Below, piece by piece: positions 1 to 7,175 of a DNA stretch of 13,637 nt. Origin of the DNA: an uncultured Prevotella sp. (lineage in GTDB: Bacteria; Bacteroidota; Bacteroidia; Bacteroidales; Bacteroidaceae); contig CAKPWR010000065.1 in NCBI GenBank assembly GCA_934196725.1, positions 1-13,637 on the forward strand, in the 5' to 3' direction. The translations under genes and the position numbers were made by a program. The first letter of the stretch is position 1; every line of letters begins with the position of its first letter. Under the pieces are notes generated by a model, which was not told where the DNA came from, ran no database searches, and saw nothing but the letters and a program-made list of their open reading frames with translations.

Positions 1-1599
1 GTAGATGGCAGCCTGTCAAGATTGTTCGGTCTCAACGGTGACAAAATCACCGTTGAAACTGCCGAAACATCAGCAACAGTTACATTCTCTGCCTTCACTT
101 CAAAAACAGTTCCTGCACCAGAGTATTATGTATTCGAGGTAAGCAAGGACTCTCTTTACGAGGGTGTTGAGAATGCTAACATCATCAAGTTCGGTGAAGA
201 TAAGTCGTTGACTTCTTCTCCTGTAGTTCTCTCTGGTCTCGATGGCGACAGCAAGTACTACATGCGTGTAAAGGCTATGTCTTCAACAAGCAATGAGTCT
301 AAGTGGGTTTACTATAAGGATGGATCATCTTTCAAGACCAAGGCAGAGCAGTTGTTCAACCAGCTTACAGCAGCCGACCTCTTTGAAGACCACGTAAACT
401 TCTCTTGGACTCCAGGTGCAACTGTAACCCATATCACTATTGTCAACGCTGCAAACCCTGAAGATAAAAGCAAGCATGAATTGACAGCAGAAGAGATTGC
501 TGCCGGTAAAGTAACCTACAAGAATGTGAAGCCAACAACCAGTTACGTCGTAACATTGTACAACAATGACGTAAAACGTGGACAGTTGCAGTTCACCACA
601 CCAGCCGCTATGCCATCAGCCAACTTCAAGTATTCACTTGCCAGCGATGTAACTGTCATCTCACAGGATCTTATTGACGAGATTGCAGAAAAGGCTAAGG
701 CTGCAGCAGGCAACGAGACCAACTATAGCGCAACCATCGGTATTCCTGCTGGTGCTAAGGTAGCTCTCTACGGAACAAATGACTCAGACGGTGGCAAGAC
801 CAACGTAACCATCCCAGACGGAATGTCTGTTACATTCTTCGGTTTGGCTGGTGGCGAGACTCCAACCATCACACTCGACAAGAACTTTGATATTGCAGGT
901 TCTCATGCTTACATCAAGTTCCAGAACGTGAAGTTGGAAGAAAACGGTGCAGGCTACTTCATCAACCAGAGCAAGGCTTGTACTGTAAGCGAGTTCACTT
1001 TGGAGGATTGCGAGGTTAGCAACGTAAAGACATCATTCTTCCGTATCCAGGGAAAAGATGCCAAGTCTATCGGCAAGCTGACTTTGAAGAACAGTATCTT
1101 CACCAACCTCTGCGCTGGTTATGGTTTCATCCACGTTGATGCTGGAAGCGGTGCTGGTCATCTCGACAACGTAGAGATTGACGGATGTACATTCAACGGA
1201 ATCTGTGTAACTGGTAAGGTATTCATCTTCAGCAAGAAGACAGACATGCAGGACATCACCATCAAGAACAGTACTTTCTACAACTGTAATGGTAACGGTC
1301 AGTACTTCGTAGACTTCAACACAGACTCATTCGGACCAAATACCTTCCTGATTGAGAACTGTATCTTCGGTAAGAGTGCTGATGAGGCTACCAACAAGAA
1401 CATCAGAAGCAAGACTCCTGCTACTGTAGCCAACAGTTTCAGAACAACAGACTTCTTCAAGGTGATTAAGGGTGTGAATGATACAGAGTTCAGCTCTACC
1501 CAGTTGTTCACCGACCCAGCTAACGGTAACTTCACCATCAAGGCAGGTACCTTGAAGGAAAAGGCAGGTGACCCACGCTGGTACGTAGTAGAGGATTAA
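1..1599 (+). CDS. Surface beta-helix protein, DUF4957/DUF5123-like, with FN3-like N-terminal part (5'-truncated by window edge)
   Basis: The reading frame is open from base 1, so the true start and any lipoprotein signal lie upstream; the TTG at 22 is not a convincing start. The visible 532 residues begin with two fibronectin-III-like beta-sandwich stretches (roughly residues 10-120 and 125-205, with patterns such as 'LDGDSKYYMRVKA' and 'VKPTTSYVVTLYN'). A right-handed parallel beta-helix region follows, with repeated 'IKNSTF', 'LKNSIF' and 'IENCIF' turns. The end, 'FTDPANGNFTIKAG..EKAGDPRWY', is typical of DUF5123 proteins. In Bacteroidetes these proteins are usually surface lipoproteins near SusC/SusD pairs in pectin loci and are thought to bind glycan; catalysis is unproven. 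The GH28 and GH43 genes downstream fit this. A terminator follows at 1636-1668. The domain names are recalled from sequence style, not from a profile search. Confidence 0.8.
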   Translation, partial: VDGSLSRLFGLNGDKITVETAETSATVTFSAFTSKTVPAPEYYVFEVSKDSLYEGVENANIIKFGEDKSLTSSPVVLSGLDGDSKYYMRVKAMSSTSNESKWVYYKDGSSFKTKAEQLFNQLTAADLFEDHVNFSWTPGATVTHITIVNAANPEDKSKHELTAEEIAAGKVTYKNVKPTTSYVVTLYNNDVKRGQLQFTTPAAMPSANFKYSLASDVTVISQDLIDEIAEKAKAAAGNETNYSATIGIPAGAKVALYGTNDSDGGKTNVTIPDGMSVTFFGLAGGETPTITLDKNFDIAGSHAYIKFQNVKLEENGAGYFINQSKACTVSEFTLEDCEVSNVKTSFFRIQGKDAKSIGKLTLKNSIFTNLCAGYGFIHVDAGSGAGHLDNVEIDGCTFNGICVTGKVFIFSKKTDMQDITIKNSTFYNCNGNGQYFVDFNTDSFGPNTFLIENCIFGKSADEATNKNIRSKTPATVANSFRTTDFFKVIKGVNDTEFSSTQLFTDPANGNFTIKAGTLKEKAGDPRWYVVED

Positions 1600-1635
1600 T
1601 CGATAGAGATTAAAGTCTAGATATAAATTTAAGAG

Positions 1636-1668
1636 AAGTGCAATGTTTTAAAGCATTGCACTTTTTTT
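1636..1668 (+). terminator. Rho-independent terminator after the DUF5123-like gene
   Basis: A perfect 10-bp stem (AAGTGCAATG / CATTGCACTT) encloses an 8-nt loop and runs into seven T residues (1662-1668). It lies 36 bases after the stop codon and should separate the upstream glycan-binding operon from the GH28-GH43 pair. Confidence 0.88.
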
Positions 1669-1748
1669 ATAGCGTACCAGCAAACTGGGGCGTAATCGTT
1701 TTCGTATATTTTATATTATAAAAACATTAGTAATCGGCAGAAAAGTAT

Positions 1749-1756
1749 TAACTTTG
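1749..1756 (+). promoter_or_regulatory. Bacteroidetes -7 promoter box for the GH28-GH43 unit
   Basis: TAACTTTG matches the Bacteroidetes -7 consensus TAnnTTTG exactly, 27 bases before the likely ATG at 1784. No good -33 TTTG is found at the usual spacing (only TTAG at 1727-1730), which would fit a promoter that needs an activator. The box also argues against the TTG at 1754 as a start codon. Confidence 0.6.
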
Positions 1757-1783
1757 CCGAAAAAGATAATTAGCCTAAAAATT

Positions 1784-3808
1784 ATGAGAAGAAAAATGAT
1801 TAAAACTATCGTGCTAACAGCACTCATGGCTGTGCCTTTCTTTGCTAAGGCACAAACATTTGCAGGTATTACAGCTGAGCAGAATGCCCAGAACACTCCT
1901 GAAGGATGGACTGCTGTAAAACTGCCACAGTTGCCTGCCATCACTTCGGCAAATACGTTTAACATCAAGGATTATGGTGCATCTACCTCTGCTGCAGACA
2001 ACACCAAGGCTATCCAGAAAGCTCTTGATGCTGTTCCTTCTACTGGTGGTATGGTCGTGATTCCTGCCGGCACATGGATGTTTGGTAGCCAAGACCAGAT
2101 GACCAGCAAGACCGAGGTACTCAGCATCAAGTCAAAAACCGTTCTCCACCTTTGTGCAGGAGCAACCTTGAAGCTCGTGGAATATGGTAAGGCGCCTAAC
2201 AACAAAACGCTCTTTATCGGTTGCAAGAACAAGAACCAAAGCGACATTGTTATTGAGGGCGAAGGTGAGACTTCCATCATCGACGGACAGGGAACCCGCT
2301 GGTGGCAAGCACGCGACAACAAGGAGACTTTCAATCCTGGAGCTATGATCCGTTTCGAGAAAGGCAGCCGATTCCTAATCCGCAATCTCAAGGTTCAGAA
2401 TACTCCGGGTGTCAACATTACCTTGAGTAACAGCAATGGTGCAAACAATGGTACAGTACATGACGTTACCATCTATAACCCTTCTTCAGAAACCAAGACA
2501 GAACAGCCTTCTCACAACACAGACGGAATCTCTATCTGGGGTCATCACATGAACATCTATAACTGCAATATCAGTACTGGTGATGATAACGTAGTCTGCG
2601 ATAACGATGCACAGTATATCCATGTATGGAACTGCAACTTCGGTACAGGACACGGAGCTTCTATCGGCAGCTACACCAAGGACATCAAGCATGTATGGTT
2701 CGACAATATCACCATGAATGGTACAACTGCCGGTATCCGCATGAAGACGGGTATCAACAGTGACGGTACACTGCGTGGTAGTGGCGAGGAGGACTGGAAG
2801 TTCACCAACTTCACCATGACTAAGGTAAAGAACCCATTCTCTATCGACTGCTACTACGACAAGAACTACAACAGCGATCCTGCCGTAGACAAGGCTAACG
2901 CAAGAGCACTGGACGGCACAACCCCAACATACAATGGCATCCTGCTCCAGAACGTGAAGACAACAGATGTTTGTGATGGCTACGCTATCTTCCTGATTGG
3001 CCGCCCTGAGAGCCACATCAAGAACGTAACACTCGACAATGCGCAGATTTCGGCAAAGAAGGGTATCGACATCCGCTTCGTAGATAATCTCGTGTTCAAG
3101 AACAACTCTAAGATTACATGCCAGTCTGGCAAAATCTGGATTCGCCAGTACGATTCTACAGTAGATGACCAATGTGATGCTACAGGGGCTGGTACAAATC
3201 CCACTCCAAACCCAGGTGAGACAACAGAAGTAAGCTATATTCTGGATGCATCAACCAGCACTTCTTCAGCCGCAGATTCATCTCCATGGACGTTCAATAA
3301 CGGTTGCAGCATAGAAAGCAGCAAGGGTTACGCTACAGCTAAAAACAATACCATCAAGTATAGCAAGGGCATACAGTTTACCATCAACTTGCCTGAGAAT
3401 ATTACCATTACATCGGCTACATTTGCAGGATATGCCAATGAAGACAACAAAACCTGCTATCTCGGCGAACTGAACGGAACAACCTTTGCCAGCGACAAAT
3501 ACGTATTCCCTAGCCGTACAACCCAAACGAATACGAGCACAAAGTTTGATATTACTCTGGATACTCCTGTTACAGGTGCTCTTACCTTCACACCACAAGG
3601 AGCACAAGCTGCTTGGATTATCACACTGAAAGGCGTAAAAGTAACAAGTTCCGGTATCAGCAATGTTGTTTTAACCGCCAAGGTAGCCAACAATAATGTT
3701 TACGACTTGAGCGGTCGCATGATGAAAACCAATGCCAAGGCTGAAGATCTGCAAGGTCTCAAAAAAGGCATCTACATCTACAACAACAAGAAATACGTAG
3801 CTAAATAA
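1784..3808 (+). CDS. Secreted GH28 polygalacturonase-like glycoside hydrolase with C-terminal accessory module and sorting-type tail
   Basis: This is predicted to be an exported pectinase that hydrolyses galacturonosyl (or related) linkages. Counting from ATG 1784 (674 aa), a signal peptide occupies about residues 1-23 ('FFAKA|Q'). The beta-helix domain (about 45-455) opens with 'INIKDYGA'-type sequence and carries the full GH28 set: NTDG (D247), GDD (D267, D268), GHG..SIGS (H290) and RMK (R319, K321). A Pro/Thr linker leads to a beta-rich module of unknown family (about 480-625) and a final 'VYDLSGRMM...LKKGIYIYNNKKYV' tail like the C-terminal domains of type IX secretion substrates in Prevotella. 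ATG 1796 is an alternative start; a longer frame from TTG 1754 would begin inside the promoter. It is co-transcribed with the GH43 gene 21 bases downstream. Exact specificity (homogalacturonan, xylogalacturonan or rhamnogalacturonan) cannot be read from sequence. Confidence 0.92.
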   Translation: MRRKMIKTIVLTALMAVPFFAKAQTFAGITAEQNAQNTPEGWTAVKLPQLPAITSANTFNIKDYGASTSAADNTKAIQKALDAVPSTGGMVVIPAGTWMFGSQDQMTSKTEVLSIKSKTVLHLCAGATLKLVEYGKAPNNKTLFIGCKNKNQSDIVIEGEGETSIIDGQGTRWWQARDNKETFNPGAMIRFEKGSRFLIRNLKVQNTPGVNITLSNSNGANNGTVHDVTIYNPSSETKTEQPSHNTDGISIWGHHMNIYNCNISTGDDNVVCDNDAQYIHVWNCNFGTGHGASIGSYTKDIKHVWFDNITMNGTTAGIRMKTGINSDGTLRGSGEEDWKFTNFTMTKVKNPFSIDCYYDKNYNSDPAVDKANARALDGTTPTYNGILLQNVKTTDVCDGYAIFLIGRPESHIKNVTLDNAQISAKKGIDIRFVDNLVFKNNSKITCQSGKIWIRQYDSTVDDQCDATGAGTNPTPNPGETTEVSYILDASTSTSSAADSSPWTFNNGCSIESSKGYATAKNNTIKYSKGIQFTINLPENITITSATFAGYANEDNKTCYLGELNGTTFASDKYVFPSRTTQTNTSTKFDITLDTPVTGALTFTPQGAQAAWIITLKGVKVTSSGISNVVLTAKVANNNVYDLSGRMMKTNAKAEDLQGLKKGIYIYNNKKYVAK

Positions 3809-3829
3809 TTCATTTAAACATCGGTAACA

Positions 3830-5620
3830 ATGAAAATAAAATCTCATTCACTCCTATGCATTCTCGCCACCATCGCATTGAGTTCTCCGCTCTCTGCACT
3901 GAGCGTGAATGCCCAGAAAGCGGTATCCAAGACATGGAATCCGAACCTGAAGAACGGAATGTACCGCAACCCGGTTATTGACGCCGACTACTCAGACCCT
4001 GACGTATGCCGTGTGGGCAATGACTACTATATGACATCCTCTTCTTTCCAGTGTTTCCCAGGCTTGCAGATTCTGCACAGCACCGACCTGGTAAACTGGG
4101 AGATTATAGGTGCTGCCCTACTCGATGACTATCCGGTTTTGCCTGAATACCAGGGTACCGAACTGGATTGGCGCAAGAAGGTTCAGCATGGTAACTACGT
4201 GTGGGCACCATCAATCCGCTATCATGACGGATGGTTCTACATCTACTGCGGCGATCCTGACCAGGGCCTCTTCATGACCAAGACGCAAGATCCACGCGGT
4301 CCTTGGGAGCCTATCACCTGGGTGATGAAGGGAAAAGGTATGATCGACTGCTGTCCCCTCTGGGATGAAGACGGCAAGGCATATCTTTCACATGGATGCG
4401 CCGGTTCAAGAGCCGGTATCAAGTCGGTACTCTTCGTAGCTCCGATGTCTCCAGACGGAACCAAGGTTATCGGTCCTTCACGCATCGTATATGATGGTCA
4501 TGAAGATCAGCCTACGATAGAAGGTACCAAGTTCTACAAGCGCAACGGCTATTATTACATCATGAGTCCTGCGGGCGGAGTGAAGTATGGCTGGCAGGTA
4601 GAACTGCGTTCCAAGAATCCATTTGGTCCTTACGAGGAATATGTAGGTATGGCACAAGGAAAGAACAAGAAGGTAAACGGCCCTCACCAGGGTGCATGGG
4701 TAGATACCCAGAATGGTGAAGACTGGTTCCTCCACTTCCAGGATAAGCACGCCTACGGACGTGTAGTTCATCTGCAACCAGCCAAATGGGTGAACGACTG
4801 GCTCGTTATCGGAGACGACAAGGATGGTGACGGATGCGGAGATCCAGTTCAGCAATGGAAGAAGCCAAACCTGCCATCAAGCGGAAACTTCCAGCCTAAG
4901 GAATCGGATGATTTCAACAGCATAGACCTCGGTCTGCAATGGCAGTGGAACGGTCCTTACAGTCACTACTGGTACTTCTGCGATGCCAAGAAGTCTAAGT
5001 TGCGCCTGTATGGTGTAGAACAGATTGAAGGTGCCAAGAATCTTTACGACCTTCCTAACCTCCTGCTCCAGAAGGTTCCAACCGAGAACTTTACAGCCAC
5101 AGCCAAGGTGAAGTTCATACCTAACCGCACCGAGGCTTACAAGGAGAAAGATAAGGTGCTGGGCGAAAGTGCCGGCATGATCATGCAGGGAATGGACTAT
5201 GCTGCCCTCAAGTTTGTTGACACCAAGGAAGAAGGTGTTGTATTGCAATATGTAACTTGTGAGAAAGCTGACAAAGGAAAGGCTGAGAAGGTATTGAAGC
5301 AGGTAGCTATCAAGACCAGCAAACTTCCACAGCCTTACACCGTGAAATATGCGGTAGATGATGTTCCTGCATCCCGCATCGCCACTCAGGACGTATGGCT
5401 CCGTGTGAAGGTTCATAGCAAGGGCATCGCAAATCAGATACAGGGCATTGCCGAATGGAGCTACAGTCTGGACGGCAAGAAGTTTACCCCAATTGGCAAT
5501 CCATTCACCATGCGCGAAGGCAAATGGATTGGAGCCAAGCTCGGTTTCTTCAATACCCGCACAGCCAAGAAGAACGATGCCGCCTTCTTAGACATCGACT
5601 GGATTCACTTTGAAAAATAA
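3830..5620 (+). CDS. Secreted GH43 family glycoside hydrolase with C-terminal beta-sandwich domain
   Basis: GH43 enzymes are mostly arabinofuranosidases or xylosidases that trim side chains. A signal peptide covers about residues 1-28 ('LSVNA|Q'), with no lipobox Cys, so a periplasmic or exported location is likely. The five-bladed propeller (about 40-345) shows the three expected acids: base D56 in 'YSDPDV', pKa modulator D173 in 'GMIDCCPLWD', and general acid E231 in 'PTIEGTKFYKRNGYYY'. Residues about 355-596 ('SDDFNSIDLGLQWQWN' onward, ending 'AAFLDIDWIHFE') look like the concanavalin-like domain often found C-terminal in beta-xylosidase-type GH43 proteins. It follows the GH28 gene by 21 bases without a clear Shine-Dalgarno site and is closed by the hairpin at 5628. 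Partnership with GH28 suggests removal of arabinose or xylose from pectin; the subfamily and substrate are inference. Confidence 0.92.
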   Translation: MKIKSHSLLCILATIALSSPLSALSVNAQKAVSKTWNPNLKNGMYRNPVIDADYSDPDVCRVGNDYYMTSSSFQCFPGLQILHSTDLVNWEIIGAALLDDYPVLPEYQGTELDWRKKVQHGNYVWAPSIRYHDGWFYIYCGDPDQGLFMTKTQDPRGPWEPITWVMKGKGMIDCCPLWDEDGKAYLSHGCAGSRAGIKSVLFVAPMSPDGTKVIGPSRIVYDGHEDQPTIEGTKFYKRNGYYYIMSPAGGVKYGWQVELRSKNPFGPYEEYVGMAQGKNKKVNGPHQGAWVDTQNGEDWFLHFQDKHAYGRVVHLQPAKWVNDWLVIGDDKDGDGCGDPVQQWKKPNLPSSGNFQPKESDDFNSIDLGLQWQWNGPYSHYWYFCDAKKSKLRLYGVEQIEGAKNLYDLPNLLLQKVPTENFTATAKVKFIPNRTEAYKEKDKVLGESAGMIMQGMDYAALKFVDTKEEGVVLQYVTCEKADKGKAEKVLKQVAIKTSKLPQPYTVKYAVDDVPASRIATQDVWLRVKVHSKGIANQIQGIAEWSYSLDGKKFTPIGNPFTMREGKWIGAKLGFFNTRTAKKNDAAFLDIDWIHFEK

Positions 5621-5624
5621 CCAC

Positions 5625-5660
5625 AAAAAAGCCCAGAGGATATTCCCCTGGGCTTTATTT
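5625..5660. terminator. Bidirectional terminator between the GH43 gene and the glycogen operon
   Basis: A 9-bp stem, AAAGCCCAG (5628-5636) with CTGGGCTTT (5648-5656), extends after one mismatch by two G-C pairs over a 5-nt loop. It is followed by a T-rich run on the + strand, and on the - strand by six T residues (A-run 5625-5630). It lies between convergent stop codons at 5620 and 5680, so it can stop both units. Confidence 0.87.
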
Positions 5661-5679
5661 ATTTAAAATAGAATAATGT

Positions 5680-7110
5680 TTATTCTGGCTTAGCTTCATT
5701 CTTCTTGGCTGCTGTTTTCTTAGCAGCAGCTGGCTTTTTGGCAGCAGGAGCCTTCTTGGCTGCTGGCTTCTTGGCTGCAGCAGGCTTCTCACCACGGAGT
5801 TTTACTACTTCCTTCTCAATCTTCTCAATCTTAGCCTGAAGACGGGTAATCTCCTTGTCTCTCATCTCAATCTCCTCGTCCTGGTTGGTAATGGTAGTGA
5901 GAAGACTCTCAAGCTGCTCATTATCTACCTCAGCAGGATAAAGGTTGTTGACGCGAGTGATGAAGTCGCCAAGAATGTTCATATAGTTGGTGAAAGCATC
6001 GAAAGGACTAGAGTAAATACCGCGGTCCAAACCTACGTTACTTGGCTTGGTAGTCATGAAACGGAAGTTGTTGCTAGCCTGAAGATAATCCCAGTCCTGA
6101 TTGATACGAGGATCGTTGGCAATGCGAACACGGTCGGCTACGCTATAGAGCTTGTTGAAAGCCTCACGCTGCATTGGATTACCGAGCCATGAGCTGACGT
6201 CACGCTCCTCATCTACCCAACTCAATGTATCTGGTACATTAATCTCGCCTACAGACTTCATCTTCTGGCAAATCTCAGTAGGAGTAGAGAAGGTAATGCC
6301 ACGGTCCTTAGCACACTGTGGAAGCGCCTTCAGGAACTCGAGAATATTGCTGGACAAAGGCTGGGCAATACCCAGAGCAGAAAGCTCCATGAAGATATTG
6401 ATAACCTGCTCCTCTTCTGGCAAAGCAGCAATCTGGTTCATGTAGTTGTCTGCAAAGAGTGGATAGCCTTCCCAATCACTGTTGCTGAAACGCAGAGAAA
6501 TATCATCGCTCAGACGAACATCGCGAAGCAAAAGCTTCAACTTAGGGTTCATGGCACAATGATAAACATAGTGTGGAGACTTCCAACCCAATACGTGCCT
6601 AGCACCCTCGGTCAACATACCCGTGAAGCCCATATCAGCTACCTGAGCACCAATCTCGTCACTATAGATAAGAGAAGAGTTGCGGAGTACGGTAGGTTCC
6701 TTGCCGAAACACTCTTTGATCTTAGTGCACTGGCGCTTCACCTCATCCTTGAAGCTAGCCTCATTAACCAATGAAGCAAGACCGTGAGAATAAGGCTCTG
6801 CGAGGAATTCCACGCAACCAGTGTTATTCAACTCCTGCAACTTTTCCATCACCTGAGGAGCATGGAACTCCAACTGCTCCATACCCACACCAGAGAGTGA
6901 GAAAGCCACCTTGAAAGACTTACCATTCTTCTCAATCATCTCCTGAATGGCATTCAAGGCTGGCATATATGAACGCTCAGCGATTTCGTTGATGCTACGA
7001 TCATTCTCATAATCATCATAGTAGTAATGATCGGTACCGATATCGAAGAAGCGGTAGCGTTTCAGATGGGTAATCTGATGTATCTCGAAATATAAACAAA
7101 TTGTTTTCAT
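5680..7110 (-). CDS. GH57 alpha-amylase-like protein lacking the catalytic Glu, with coiled coil and Lys/Ala-rich tail
   Basis: The 476-aa protein begins with the GH57 signature 'YFEIHQITHLKRY' (H11, Q12). It keeps 'VEFLAEPYSHGL' (100-111), 'GMLTEGARHVLGWKSPHYVYH' (164-184) and 'SDDISLRFS' (201-209, with the Asp pair). The nucleophile motif that is RNTELIY in active GH57 amylases reads RNSSLIY (143-149), with Ser146 in place of Glu. The later 'MDYETFGEH' motif is reduced to 'MELSALG' (241-247). GH57 amylase-like homologues missing catalytic residues are known, including in Bacteroidetes, so an inactive or altered role is likely. Residues 409-442 form a charged predicted coiled coil, and 443-476 a Lys/Ala/Pro tail of KKPAA-like repeats. 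There is no signal peptide, so it is cytoplasmic. As third gene of the glycogen operon it may act as a glycogen-binding or regulatory partner (inference). Confidence 0.88.
   Translation of the reverse strand: MKTICLYFEIHQITHLKRYRFFDIGTDHYYYDDYENDRSINEIAERSYMPALNAIQEMIEKNGKSFKVAFSLSGVGMEQLEFHAPQVMEKLQELNNTGCVEFLAEPYSHGLASLVNEASFKDEVKRQCTKIKECFGKEPTVLRNSSLIYSDEIGAQVADMGFTGMLTEGARHVLGWKSPHYVYHCAMNPKLKLLLRDVRLSDDISLRFSNSDWEGYPLFADNYMNQIAALPEEEQVINIFMELSALGIAQPLSSNILEFLKALPQCAKDRGITFSTPTEICQKMKSVGEINVPDTLSWVDEERDVSSWLGNPMQREAFNKLYSVADRVRIANDPRINQDWDYLQASNNFRFMTTKPSNVGLDRGIYSSPFDAFTNYMNILGDFITRVNNLYPAEVDNEQLESLLTTITNQDEEIEMRDKEITRLQAKIEKIEKEVVKLRGEKPAAAKKPAAKKAPAAKKPAAAKKTAAKKNEAKPE
5683..5784 (-). 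repeat. Low-complexity region encoding a Lys/Ala/Pro tail
   Basis: The last 34 codons of the GH57-like gene are imperfect repeats of Ala-Lys-Lys-Pro-Ala type (AAGAAGCC / GCAGC words at DNA level). Such composition resembles histone H1-like tails. Length variation between strains by slippage would be expected. Confidence 0.7.
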
Positions 7111-7112
7111 AC

Positions 7113-7175
7113 TTTGAACTTTAATTTTTGAACTTTGAACTTTATGATTAGCCCTTTAACATTTAACATTCAACA
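7113..7175. repeat. Nine in-register degenerate heptamers filling the GT4-GH57 gap
   Basis: Read on the + strand from 7113, the gap divides into nine 7-mers that all begin with TT: TTTGAAC occurs at 7113, 7127 and 7134, TTTAACA at 7155 and 7162, TTCAACA at 7169, and variants TTTAATT, TTTATGA and TTAGCCC fill the other slots. The array runs from the GT4 stop codon (7176-7178) almost to the GH57 ATG (7110). The GH57 gene has no clear Shine-Dalgarno site, so this AT-rich leader is what precedes it. Confidence 0.65.

Noticed and set aside
22..24. TTG as the start of the first gene
   Set aside because: The frame is open to base 1, the protein begins in mid-domain, and no signal sequence follows the TTG; the gene is cut by the window edge.
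1754..1783. TTG start extending the GH28 protein by 10 residues
   Set aside because: The TTG lies inside the TAACTTTG promoter box, and the signal peptide is complete from ATG 1784.
2486..3172. Long open frame on the - strand opposite the GH28 gene
   Set aside because: It is antisense to well-supported GH28 catalytic motifs, has low-complexity Val/Ile/Cys-rich sequence and no recognisable domain; likely a codon-bias shadow.
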